Positions 1 through 5,080 of a stretch of 5,080 nt of DNA are shown here, piece by piece. The notes beneath the pieces are model-generated. The model saw only the letters and a list, made by a program, of their open reading frames with translations. It did not search any database and was not told the origin of the DNA. Location: contig NZEH01000046.1 in NCBI GenBank assembly GCA_002690375.1, forward strand, positions 6,598 through 11,677. The letters run 5' to 3'. Position 1 is the first letter of the stretch, and each line of letters begins with the position of its first letter. Both the position numbers and the translations under genes were made by a program. This stretch comes from Dehalococcoidales bacterium (GTDB lineage Bacteria; Chloroflexota; Dehalococcoidia; Dehalococcoidales; ARS1013).

Positions 1-200
1 GTAGCCAAAGCCTGGCTTACCCCTGTCGAACAACCATAGGGATTCTCATTGGCGTCCAGCTTGATGATAGTTTCCATAGAAACTTCAACCTCGCCCTTTA
101 GAGTTTTTGGTGGCTTGCTGGCAGCATAGCCGCTAAAGCTAACCAGATCACGACGCATCAGCCTCTCTATGCCTTCAGAAGAACTAGAAATAGCCACCAT
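1..200 (-). CDS. hisC: Histidinol-phosphate aminotransferase, N-terminal part (partial, cut by window edge)
   Basis: HisC is a PLP-dependent, fold-type I aminotransferase that makes L-histidinol phosphate from imidazole-acetol phosphate using glutamate. Only 66 codons plus 2 bases are visible, beginning MVAISSSSEGIERLM. The family signature is IIKLDANENPYG at residues 45-56, the conserved substrate and cofactor entry segment of HisC. It is preceded by LVSFSGYAASKPPKTL, which matches the usual position of the 'L..Y.pgkp' segment. The PLP lysine and the rest of the fold lie outside the window. I chose the ATG at 200 because a G-rich Shine-Dalgarno-like GGGGG ends 5 nt before it and a TGA stop immediately precedes it in frame. 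A second in-frame ATG at 158 has GAGAGG only 3 nt away, which is poorer spacing. It follows hisD by 93 nt on the same strand, so it is probably the fourth his gene of the operon. Confidence 0.9.
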   Translation of the reverse strand, partial: MVAISSSSEGIERLMRRDLVSFSGYAASKPPKTLKGEVEVSMETIIKLDANENPYGCSTGVSQALA

Positions 201-221
201 TCACACCCCCAATATAAAATA

Positions 222-275
222 TCAGTTACATACTGGCAAATGAAACTCTTGCCCAAGGAGCCGCCTTCGTTTCAT
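222..275 (-). CDS. Candidate 17-codon ORF in the hisD-hisC gap
   Basis: A tiny reading frame, MKRRRLLGQEFHLPVCN, starts 18 nt after the hisD stop. It has a strong Shine-Dalgarno sequence, GGGGAGGG, at 286-279, ending 3 nt before the ATG (the GGAGG core is about 4 nt away, slightly close). It stops 21 nt before hisC and is in the same frame as hisC, separated from it by two TGA codons. It contains only one His codon, so it is not a classic histidine leader peptide. It could be a coupling ORF that delivers ribosomes to hisC, the relic of an older hisC start, or chance. I do not recognise the product. Seen: the frame and the SD. Inferred: that it is translated. Confidence 0.25.
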   Translation of the reverse strand: MKRRRLLGQEFHLPVCN

Positions 276-276
276 T
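239..276 (-). promoter_or_regulatory. Imperfect stem-loop in the hisD-hisC intergenic region
   Basis: On the minus strand, AATGAAAC (276-269) is the exact reverse complement of GTTTCATT (246-239), giving 8 bp with a 22-nt loop. Inside the loop, AAGG (267-264) can pair with CCTT (258-255). The 5' arm contains the ATG of the 17-codon candidate ORF, so folding would hide that start. No U-tract follows, so this is not a standard intrinsic terminator. It could be an RNA-processing or translation-control hairpin between hisD and hisC, or an accident of AT-rich arms. Confidence 0.35.
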
Positions 277-293
277 GACCCTCCCCAACAAAA

Positions 294-1616
294 TTAACCC
301 ATCTCCAGCCGTTTCTCCACCGCCCGGGCATGAGCTTCAAATCCTTCAGCCCGTGCAATAGTAATGGCCGCCGACCCCAGCTCTCTCAAGCTAGTATCAG
401 TTACCGTAACCACATTTATATACTTTAAAAAATCGGTTATATTAAGCGGCGAGCTAAACCATGCTGTGCCACCAGTTGGCAAAGCATGACTCGGTCCAGC
501 CACATAGTCACCCAAGACCACCGTTGGCTTCTTGCCAACAAATATACACCCGGCGTTAGTTATCTGAGGAATATAAGCAGTGGCCGTTTGTACCATCAGA
601 CAAAGGTGCTCCGGGGCATATAGATTGGCCAGCCTTATTGCCTCACCAGTAGTTGACACCACCGCTATTATACCCCCATTTGCCAGAGACTGGACAGCAA
701 TATCTTTTCGCTTAAGAGTAGCCAGCTGACGCTCCACCTCTCTACTTACTTCATCGGCTAGCCGCTGTGAAGTAGTTATCAAAATAGCCGAAGCTAATGG
801 ATCATGCTCCGCCTGAGCTAAAAGGTCACTGGCACAGTATTCCGGATTAGCCGTCTCATCGGCGATAATTACCACCTCACTCGGCCCCTGAAGTCCATCA
901 ATGTCAACCACTCCATAGACGAGCTTCTTTGCTAGCATAACAAAGATATTTCCCGGGCCACAAATCTTACCCACCTTAGGGACAGACTGGGTACCAAAGG
1001 CTAAGGCTGCAACTGCCTGAGCACCACCAATGCCAAAAATACTATCAACCCCTGAAATATCAGCAGCAACCAATGTTGCCGCCGGCACTACCCCATCTGA
1101 TGCAGGTGGCGTAGCCAGGATAACCTCCTTGACCCCGGCCACCTTAGCCGGTATGGCACTCATCAGTACCGTTGACGGATAGCAGGCGGTACCGCCGGGA
1201 GCATAAACACCGACACGCTCCAATGTGCGTACCAGGGTGCCGGGCCCCATCTTAGCCGCACCAGCCAAGACAGCGTCTTTCTGGGCCATATGAAAGGAGC
1301 GTACCCGTTCTGCGGCAAGCTTCAGCGCTGATAAGAGCTCAGGCTCTATCTGCCGATAGGCCCTATTTACCTCATCCCTAGCTACCACAAGTGAGCCAAG
1401 CTCCATCCGATCAATCTTAAGGCTATAGTCAATAAGAGCGACATCGCCTCTACTTCGCACCTCATCAATAATTTGCTTAACCGCTTGCTCCGGATCATCG
1501 GTGCCGAACATCTCCTTGAGACTCTGCTTTAGCGCTGGTGAAACAGGGTAAGAACCAGATAATGCCTGTCTTTCTAGCAACGATTTTGCTTGCTTAAAAC
1601 CCTTAACTATTCTCAA
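294..1616 (-). CDS. hisD: Histidinol dehydrogenase
   Basis: HisD is a zinc-dependent cytoplasmic homodimer that carries out the last two steps of the pathway: histidinol to histidinal to histidine, with two NAD+. From the TTG start the protein has 440 residues, normal for the family. Visible motifs are VYAPGG (137-142), GIGGAQAV (195-202), GPGN (220-223), and AQAEHDP with the zinc ligands Gln268 and His271. The catalytic pair Glu336-His337 lies in YAPEH, the zinc ligand Asp370 in LGDYVAGPSHALPTGG, and the zinc ligand His429 in GFEAHARA near the C-terminus. These correspond to E. coli Q259, H262, E326/H327, D360 and H419. The TTG at 1616 is preferred because GGAGG (1630-1626) sits 9 nt upstream, it begins 1 nt after the hisG stop, and the protein then opens RIVKGFKQAKSLL as HisD proteins do. 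An in-frame ATG at 1694 would add 26 residues (MPPAPSRVRE...) encoded by hisG sequence in another frame, which look non-native. All catalytic residues are present, so an active enzyme is expected. Confidence 0.97.
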   Translation of the reverse strand: MRIVKGFKQAKSLLERQALSGSYPVSPALKQSLKEMFGTDDPEQAVKQIIDEVRSRGDVALIDYSLKIDRMELGSLVVARDEVNRAYRQIEPELLSALKLAAERVRSFHMAQKDAVLAGAAKMGPGTLVRTLERVGVYAPGGTACYPSTVLMSAIPAKVAGVKEVILATPPASDGVVPAATLVAADISGVDSIFGIGGAQAVAALAFGTQSVPKVGKICGPGNIFVMLAKKLVYGVVDIDGLQGPSEVVIIADETANPEYCASDLLAQAEHDPLASAILITTSQRLADEVSREVERQLATLKRKDIAVQSLANGGIIAVVSTTGEAIRLANLYAPEHLCLMVQTATAYIPQITNAGCIFVGKKPTVVLGDYVAGPSHALPTGGTAWFSSPLNITDFLKYINVVTVTDTSLRELGSAAITIARAEGFEAHARAVEKRLEMG

Positions 1617-1617
1617 T

Positions 1618-3039
1618 TTAGATTGCCTCCACCACGTCCCCAAGCGTCTTGATAATAGACTGCATTCTCTCACCCTTGACGGAGCTGGCGGCACTTATAG
1701 TATTGCCAATCAGACAGGCAGTTGAGGTAAAAAGAGTGTCTATAATCTTGAGGTTATGTCGGGCTATAGTCCGCCCGGTCTCGGTATTCTCAATCAGCAA
1801 ATCTGCGTCCTCGGGTAAGAAAGCTTCAGTAGCCCCCCAAGTAGGAATCACCCGGTACATGCCCAGGTGATTAGTTCTGGCATACTTGTCGGCTATATTT
1901 ATATATTCTGAAGCTACCCGATAAGGTAGATTACTCTCGCTGCTAAGCCTCCTTAGGCCATCACTACCGTCTGCAGGCACATCTTGGCTAACAACAGCTA
2001 CTATTCTTACTCTGCCGTATTTAAGGTCTAAAAGCTCTGCTACTGGGCTGGACGGAAACTGATAGAGATGCTCACTGAGCCAATCTCTACCGGTAATAGC
2101 CAAATCAAAATTGCCATTGGCTACCTGCAATGGCATATCTTGAGGTCTAATCACCTTGATTTGCACTCCATCCAGACTGCTTATCGGTCGACGACTACCC
2201 ACCGCTGACGGGTAATCGTCAATCTGAATTTCAGCTTGGTCTAATATGCGACGGACATGCTTTTGCTGATGCCCATCAGGTAGAGCTAATCTAACTACAT
2301 CATCAGACACCTCTCCAGCAAAGGGCAATCCTATCACTTCTGACATCTTCGTTTCCTCTAATGAAGAGGGGCTCTTCTCAGTCGGTAGTATGTTATCGGC
2401 AATAGAAGCGAGTATCTCAGCCATGTCTTTGACTTTCAGGCTATACCTATTGGCTACTAGATAGGCGTTGAAATCAAGGACTTTGCGTATAGGTGCTAAG
2501 CCATGGTTAAGAACTTCCCTCCCCGTTTTCATCGGTAGCAACGCCAGATCAGCGCTCTCTGGGGGATAAGCCTCAGCCGCTCCCCAAAGGGGATATATGC
2601 TAAAGCGTCTCAGTCTCGTATGTGCCGCAAACCACTCGGCCAGATTAGGATACTCACTGGCAATGCGTATAATATCCCACTTTGTCGCCAATTCTTCTAT
2701 ATTGGCTATTCCATTACACCCGGCAGCCATCATATAGAGGGCACCATCACCATAGCCCAAGTCTCTTACCTTAACCAAGGCGCTACTGGGATACTTAACC
2801 AGAAGCTCCTCAACCCAATCCAGCCCACAAATCCCCAAATCATAGTTACCTATCGCTACCTGAATAGGAATATCCTTCTCGTTAAACATCTTGGCTGAAA
2901 GCTCCGGAAACCTTTGTGTACTAAGGCGGTAAGAGCGCGCCCCCTCATGGTAACCAGTAAGTCCCCAGCCGGCTCTCTCAAATATGGCTGTCGTCGCAGT
3001 TAAAAGACTCCCCTTAGGCAAAGCCAGTTTTATTGGCAT
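1618..3039 (-). CDS. hisG: ATP phosphoribosyltransferase, tandem fusion of two short-form HisG modules
   Basis: HisG catalyses the first committed step of histidine synthesis, ATP + PRPP to phosphoribosyl-ATP. The protein has 473 residues, about twice the short form (roughly 200-230) and well above the long form (roughly 290). It is two HisG folds in a row, not a long-form enzyme: the C-terminal half is a second catalytic domain, not an ACT-like regulatory domain. Module 1 spans about 1-218: LALPKGSLL (5-13), DIPIQVAIGNYDLGICGLDW (56-75), RIASEYPNL (125-133), WGAAEA (152-157) and a PRPP-loop position reading KTGREV (171-176). After a linker at about 219-245, module 2 spans about 246-473: LALPDG (251-256), VIRPQDMPLQVANGNFDLAI (296-315), RVASEYINI (374-382), WGATEA (401-406) and ETGRTI (420-425). 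Matching blocks fall in the same order with similar spacing. Absence of an ACT domain fits the HisZ encoded 4 nt upstream. The start is the ATG at 3039 with AGGAAG and TAGG upstream. Which module is catalytic cannot be settled by eye; module 2 has the better PRPP loop. Confidence 0.9.
   Translation of the reverse strand: MPIKLALPKGSLLTATTAIFERAGWGLTGYHEGARSYRLSTQRFPELSAKMFNEKDIPIQVAIGNYDLGICGLDWVEELLVKYPSSALVKVRDLGYGDGALYMMAAGCNGIANIEELATKWDIIRIASEYPNLAEWFAAHTRLRRFSIYPLWGAAEAYPPESADLALLPMKTGREVLNHGLAPIRKVLDFNAYLVANRYSLKVKDMAEILASIADNILPTEKSPSSLEETKMSEVIGLPFAGEVSDDVVRLALPDGHQQKHVRRILDQAEIQIDDYPSAVGSRRPISSLDGVQIKVIRPQDMPLQVANGNFDLAITGRDWLSEHLYQFPSSPVAELLDLKYGRVRIVAVVSQDVPADGSDGLRRLSSESNLPYRVASEYINIADKYARTNHLGMYRVIPTWGATEAFLPEDADLLIENTETGRTIARHNLKIIDTLFTSTACLIGNTISAASSVKGERMQSIIKTLGDVVEAI
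2344..2358 (-). promoter_or_regulatory. Internal ribosome-binding site and ATG in the hisG linker
   Basis: Within the linker between the two HisG modules, the minus strand reads AGAGGAAACGAAGATG. GAGGA (2358-2354) is separated by 7 nt from an in-frame ATG at 2346-2344, which is Met232 of the fusion. Translation from here would give a 242-residue protein starting MSEVIGLPFAGEV and containing the whole of module 2, the length of an ordinary short-form HisG. Nearby Glu-Glu codons could create such a motif by chance. Seen: sequence and spacing. Inferred: use as a start, or a relic of a once separate second hisG gene. Confidence 0.45.
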
Positions 3040-3043
3040 TCTA

Positions 3044-4279
3044 TTACCTACTTCCTAGCAAGGCTAACACTTCAGCAGCAGACTCAACCCTAGATTTCGC
3101 ACCGTTAGCCTTATCATTCAGGATAAACTTGGGAGCCTTACTTTGAACTTCAAGAATAAAGCCGTAGCTATCCGTCTTTTCTCCTCCGAGAGCAAGTTCA
3201 GCAATATACCCAACTTCACGAAGACGGCTAGCGACACTGAACCCTTCCTTCGTAACCTCTGGCACAACACGAACTAGAATTCTTTTAGATATTGGTTCCG
3301 CCGAAGTTTCTGGCTTCACTAACTTCATCAAGCCATCCAGATAAAGAGCAAAACCGGCCGCTGGCGTATCCCGACCGCCCATTAGCGGAATCAGGTCGTC
3401 ATATCGACCACCGCCGCCAACGAGCTCCACTCCCATAAAGAGCTGGAAAATAACCCCTGTATAGTATTCAAAGCCCTTTCCTGAAACCAGGTCAATCTGG
3501 CAGTCATAACCCAAGGCTTGGATAAGCTCAGTAATAGCTATAAAATTATTAAGTGGAGCCTCAAATTCAGGCAGTTTTTGACTAAATAGCGCCTTAATAT
3601 TTTTTAGAAATCCGGACGACCTCCCTTTCATATCCAGTAACAGAGTCAAAGCCTCCATCAACTCAGGTTTATCAGACTTTAAATGTGCTAACGCCTCAGT
3701 ATCGCCATCAAGGAACTGGTCAAATATTCTGGCCTGCTCTGCGGGATCTAGTTCAAATTTAGCCAAAATTGCCCTTACCAGTCCAGCGTGGGACAAGCGC
3801 ACCTTGATACCATTAAGTCCCAAACTCTGCAAAACATTAAGAGCCAAAGCTAGCAGTTCAACATCAGCCATAGCCTGGTTAACACCGATAAGCTCGGCAC
3901 CACACTGCCATCTTTCCCTTGACTTTTGCCCCGTTTCCTCAAAGACAAAAACATTGGTCACATAAAAAAGTTTGGTCCGTCCTTGCTCAGCCATGCTCTC
4001 AATATAAAGCCTGGTAACAGGAATAGTGCCATCAGGCCTAAGTACCACTCTCTCACCGCTCCAACCATCCCAATCAAGGAAGGAATACACCCTGTTTAGC
4101 CTATCAGGTGTAAGTGTTCCGGTGGCGGTAAATAAGTAAAGATACTCAAGGGTTGGTGTCCTGACCTCGTGGTAGCCCCACTTAAGACAGCAGTCCCTGA
4201 AGGCTGTCTCAATTAGACGAAAATTTGACATTTCCTCAGGAGCGAGGTCACGAAAGCCCCTACATCTTTGAATTTTCAT
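3044..4279 (-). CDS. hisZ: ATP phosphoribosyltransferase regulatory subunit (HisRS-like)
   Basis: HisZ is a class II aminoacyl-tRNA-synthetase paralogue that binds short-form HisG, activates it and confers histidine feedback inhibition. The 411-residue protein has the synthetase core: an N-terminal GFRDLAPEE (8-16), motif 2-like VVLRPDGTIPVTRLY (78-92), ERWQCGAELIG (122-132), FEYYTGVIFQLF (270-281) and VGGGGRYDDLI (287-297). Residues from about 331 to the end form a C-terminal domain like the HisRS anticodon-binding fold but divergent. Several features point to HisZ rather than a working HisRS. Motif 2 has RPDGT instead of RPEGT. The 'RGLDYY' arginine motif is replaced by SGKGFEYY (266-273). 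The motif 3 region GFALYLDGL (309-317) lacks the usual E-R. Position directly before hisG supports this. The start is the ATG at 4279, with AAGGA (4290-4286) 6 nt upstream. It is the first recognisable gene of the operon. A divergent HisRS is possible but less likely. Confidence 0.88.
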   Translation of the reverse strand: MKIQRCRGFRDLAPEEMSNFRLIETAFRDCCLKWGYHEVRTPTLEYLYLFTATGTLTPDRLNRVYSFLDWDGWSGERVVLRPDGTIPVTRLYIESMAEQGRTKLFYVTNVFVFEETGQKSRERWQCGAELIGVNQAMADVELLALALNVLQSLGLNGIKVRLSHAGLVRAILAKFELDPAEQARIFDQFLDGDTEALAHLKSDKPELMEALTLLLDMKGRSSGFLKNIKALFSQKLPEFEAPLNNFIAITELIQALGYDCQIDLVSGKGFEYYTGVIFQLFMGVELVGGGGRYDDLIPLMGGRDTPAAGFALYLDGLMKLVKPETSAEPISKRILVRVVPEVTKEGFSVASRLREVGYIAELALGGEKTDSYGFILEVQSKAPKFILNDKANGAKSRVESAAEVLALLGSR

Positions 4280-4361
4280 ACCATATCCTTTTTATTAGCG
4301 TGATGGCACAATATTATGCGAAGCTACACTGGTACTATACTCTCTTACTGGACGAACTCTG
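4280..4361 (-). promoter_or_regulatory. Leader region of the his operon, with weak promoter candidates and the hisZ RBS
   Basis: This is the 82-nt stretch before hisZ. The hisZ ribosome-binding site AAGGA is at 4290-4286. Possible -10 elements on the minus strand are TATAGT (4339-4334) and CATAAT (4318-4313); TATAAC (4366-4361) lies just upstream. None has a convincing TTGACA-like -35 at 16-18 nt. No run of His codons, T-box or hairpin-plus-U-tract is seen. A promoter is expected near here only because the upstream gene is functionally unrelated, so this is largely inference from position. Confidence 0.3.
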
Positions 4362-4457
4362 TTATACTTGCTTGAAATGACCCTCTTTGTACTTCGAGAA
4401 GTAGTACAACACAGACCACTCAGCGATATCCTTCATAATTTGGCACATCTCATTCAC
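4362..4457 (-). CDS. Candidate 31-codon ORF coupled to the methyltransferase stop
   Basis: A GTG at 4457-4455 overlaps the methyltransferase TGA in the sequence GTGA, a classic translational-coupling arrangement. GGAG lies 9 nt upstream of it (4470-4467). The product begins VNEMCQIMKDIAEWSVL and ends KEGHFKQV before TAA; internal ATGs at 4448 and 4436 are alternative starts. Its composition is protein-like: amphipathic, aromatic-rich (WSVLYYFSKY), with no low-complexity stretch. The same frame stays open back to two TGA codons at 4514-4509, so about 48 codons in total are open. A C-terminal remnant of a lost gene is an alternative to a real small protein. I do not recognise a family. Confidence 0.35.
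   Translation of the reverse strand: MNEMCQIMKDIAEWSVLYYFSKYKEGHFKQV
4387..4409. repeat. 7-bp inverted repeat with 9-nt spacer (possible operator)
   Basis: TTGTACT (4387-4393) and AGTACAA (4403-4409) are exact reverse complements around a 9-nt spacer, giving a 23-bp dyad whose centre is about 120 bp upstream of the hisZ start. The size and symmetry suit a dimeric repressor site, and it lies near the TATAAC hexamer. It also falls inside the 31-codon candidate ORF, and no U-tract follows on the minus strand, so it is not a convincing terminator. The function is inference. Confidence 0.3.
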
Positions 4458-5080
4458 AGACCAATTCTCCGGTCTAAAGTAAAAACTTCCTCTTTTGAAT
4501 CTTCCGCCTCATCACCCCAAACATCCCATCCGGGAGCTCTCTTACGAGCAAATAACTCTATGCGGGGCAAATCACCCATAAGTTGAACTATTCTATCTCT
4601 CACTTCATCTGGTTTTTGGCTATGGTTATATCTTGTCGCCTCCACCAGTTGCCTCACATTATGCTCAACTGGTTTTACCTTGCCTCGCCTGCCTAGTAAA
4701 CATAGTTCTGTTCCCTTCATTGTCCAATATCCGTAATAGCAAACTTGTTTACCACTTTTTTCCTTTTTATTCCAGACAAAGGCAACAGTGGCATACTCAA
4801 AGCTCCAACTTTTCATTATTTCTATTGCAAAGGGCAAGTGTCCATCCGTTGTCCACAAAAACAAGACACTATTTTCATCGGCTAAGTTCTCAACTGGCAA
4901 TAGTTTTAACTCATCAACTGTCATAGTTGGATACTTTTCTTCAAGCCGAATTGTTCTATGCAGACTGGGGCTATCCTCCCTCATTTTCCCAGAACGGATC
5001 CCCTTACTCCCAAGACCAGTAAATTGCCACGGGGGGTCAGCGTAGATAATTTGATATTTCTTATTCGGGAAGTTAATTGG
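4454..5080 (-). CDS. MT-A70 family adenine-N6 methyltransferase (5' end outside window)
   Basis: This is a SAM-dependent adenine methyltransferase of the MT-A70 superfamily, which in bacteria and phages usually methylates DNA adenine at N6. The reading frame is open from the window edge, giving 208 visible residues. KYQIIYADPPWQF (8-20) carries the catalytic DPPW motif at 15-18, so the true start is probably only a few residues beyond the edge. Further family blocks are VLFLWTTDGHLPFAIEIM (72-89), VAFVWNKK (99-106), WTMKGTELCLLGRRGK (119-134), the NHSQKP block (152-157) followed by DEVRDRI, and the C-terminal RIELFARKRAPGWDVWGDE (173-191). All expected motifs are present and the length is near complete for stand-alone members. 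An ATG at 4984 lies after DPPW and cannot be the functional start. No restriction endonuclease is visible. It is probably an orphan enzyme of phage or mobile-element ancestry, unrelated to histidine synthesis. The target site cannot be read from the sequence. Confidence 0.9.
   Translation of the reverse strand, partial: PINFPNKKYQIIYADPPWQFTGLGSKGIRSGKMREDSPSLHRTIRLEEKYPTMTVDELKLLPVENLADENSVLFLWTTDGHLPFAIEIMKSWSFEYATVAFVWNKKEKSGKQVCYYGYWTMKGTELCLLGRRGKVKPVEHNVRQLVEATRYNHSQKPDEVRDRIVQLMGDLPRIELFARKRAPGWDVWGDEAEDSKEEVFTLDRRIGL

Noticed and set aside
201..293. Intrinsic terminator between hisD and hisC
   Set aside because: A stem exists but is AT-rich at the base, has a 22-nt loop and is not followed by a U-tract.
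1617..1694. N-terminal extension of hisD from an ATG at 1694
   Set aside because: It overlaps the 3' end of hisG by 77 bases in another frame, the encoded residues do not resemble HisD, and a TTG with a good SD gives a normal-length protein.
1649..1870. Plus-strand open frame
   Set aside because: Antisense to the module-2 region of hisG, with no recognisable domain and no convincing RBS.
2620..2898. Plus-strand open frame
   Set aside because: Antisense to module 1 of hisG; a shadow of the coding frame with no family features.
3044..4279. Histidyl-tRNA synthetase (hisS)
   Set aside because: The RGLDYY arginine and the motif 3 E-R are missing, motif 2 has RPDGT rather than RPEGT, and the gene sits directly before a HisG lacking a regulatory domain.
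4280..4361. Histidine leader peptide or T-box attenuator before hisZ
   Set aside because: No run of His codons, no T-box consensus and no terminator hairpin could be found in the 82 bases.
4454..4510. Frameshift truncating the methyltransferase, with the true C-terminus in the neighbouring frame
   Set aside because: The conserved MT-A70 end (GWDVWGDE) is already complete in the main frame before the possible shift, and the neighbouring frame has two TGA codons just upstream. A separate coupled ORF explains it better.
4633..5045. Overlapping plus-strand open frames opposite the methyltransferase
   Set aside because: Low-complexity, Ser/Leu/Phe-rich translations antisense to a gene with clear MT-A70 motifs.

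Overview
The window is most of a bacterial histidine-biosynthesis operon read on the minus strand. An MT-A70-type adenine methyltransferase lies at the high-coordinate edge, on the same strand. In transcription order the content is: the methyltransferase (its start lies outside the window), a possible 31-codon coupled ORF, an 82-base gap with a weak promoter candidate, then hisZ, hisG, hisD and the first 66 codons of hisC, which runs off the low-coordinate edge. There is no RNA gene, insertion sequence or CRISPR array that I can support.

The genes work together on the first and last steps of histidine synthesis. HisG joins ATP and PRPP to give phosphoribosyl-ATP. HisZ is a catalytically dead relative of histidyl-tRNA synthetase that serves as the allosteric subunit of the short-form HisG enzyme. 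HisC converts imidazole-acetol phosphate to histidinol phosphate, and HisD oxidises histidinol to histidine. Spacing is tight: 4 nt between hisZ and hisG, 1 nt between hisG and hisD. Only the hisD-hisC junction is loose (93 nt), and it holds a hairpin and a tiny candidate ORF.

The most unusual item is hisG. At 473 codons it encodes two complete short-form HisG modules in tandem, joined by a linker of about 30 residues. The two modules have decayed at different motifs: module 1 keeps the N-terminal LPKG motif but has an altered PRPP loop, while module 2 keeps the PRPP loop (ETGRT) but has LPDG. An ATG in the linker is preceded by a well-spaced Shine-Dalgarno sequence, so module 2 may also be made on its own, or the fusion may derive from two separate adjacent genes.

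Taxonomy cannot be fixed from the sequence. Moderate GC, a hisZ-hisG-hisD-hisC order and a TTG start fit a free-living bacterium that uses the HisG-short/HisZ system. A Chloroflexota (Dehalococcoidia-like) genome is my low-confidence guess.
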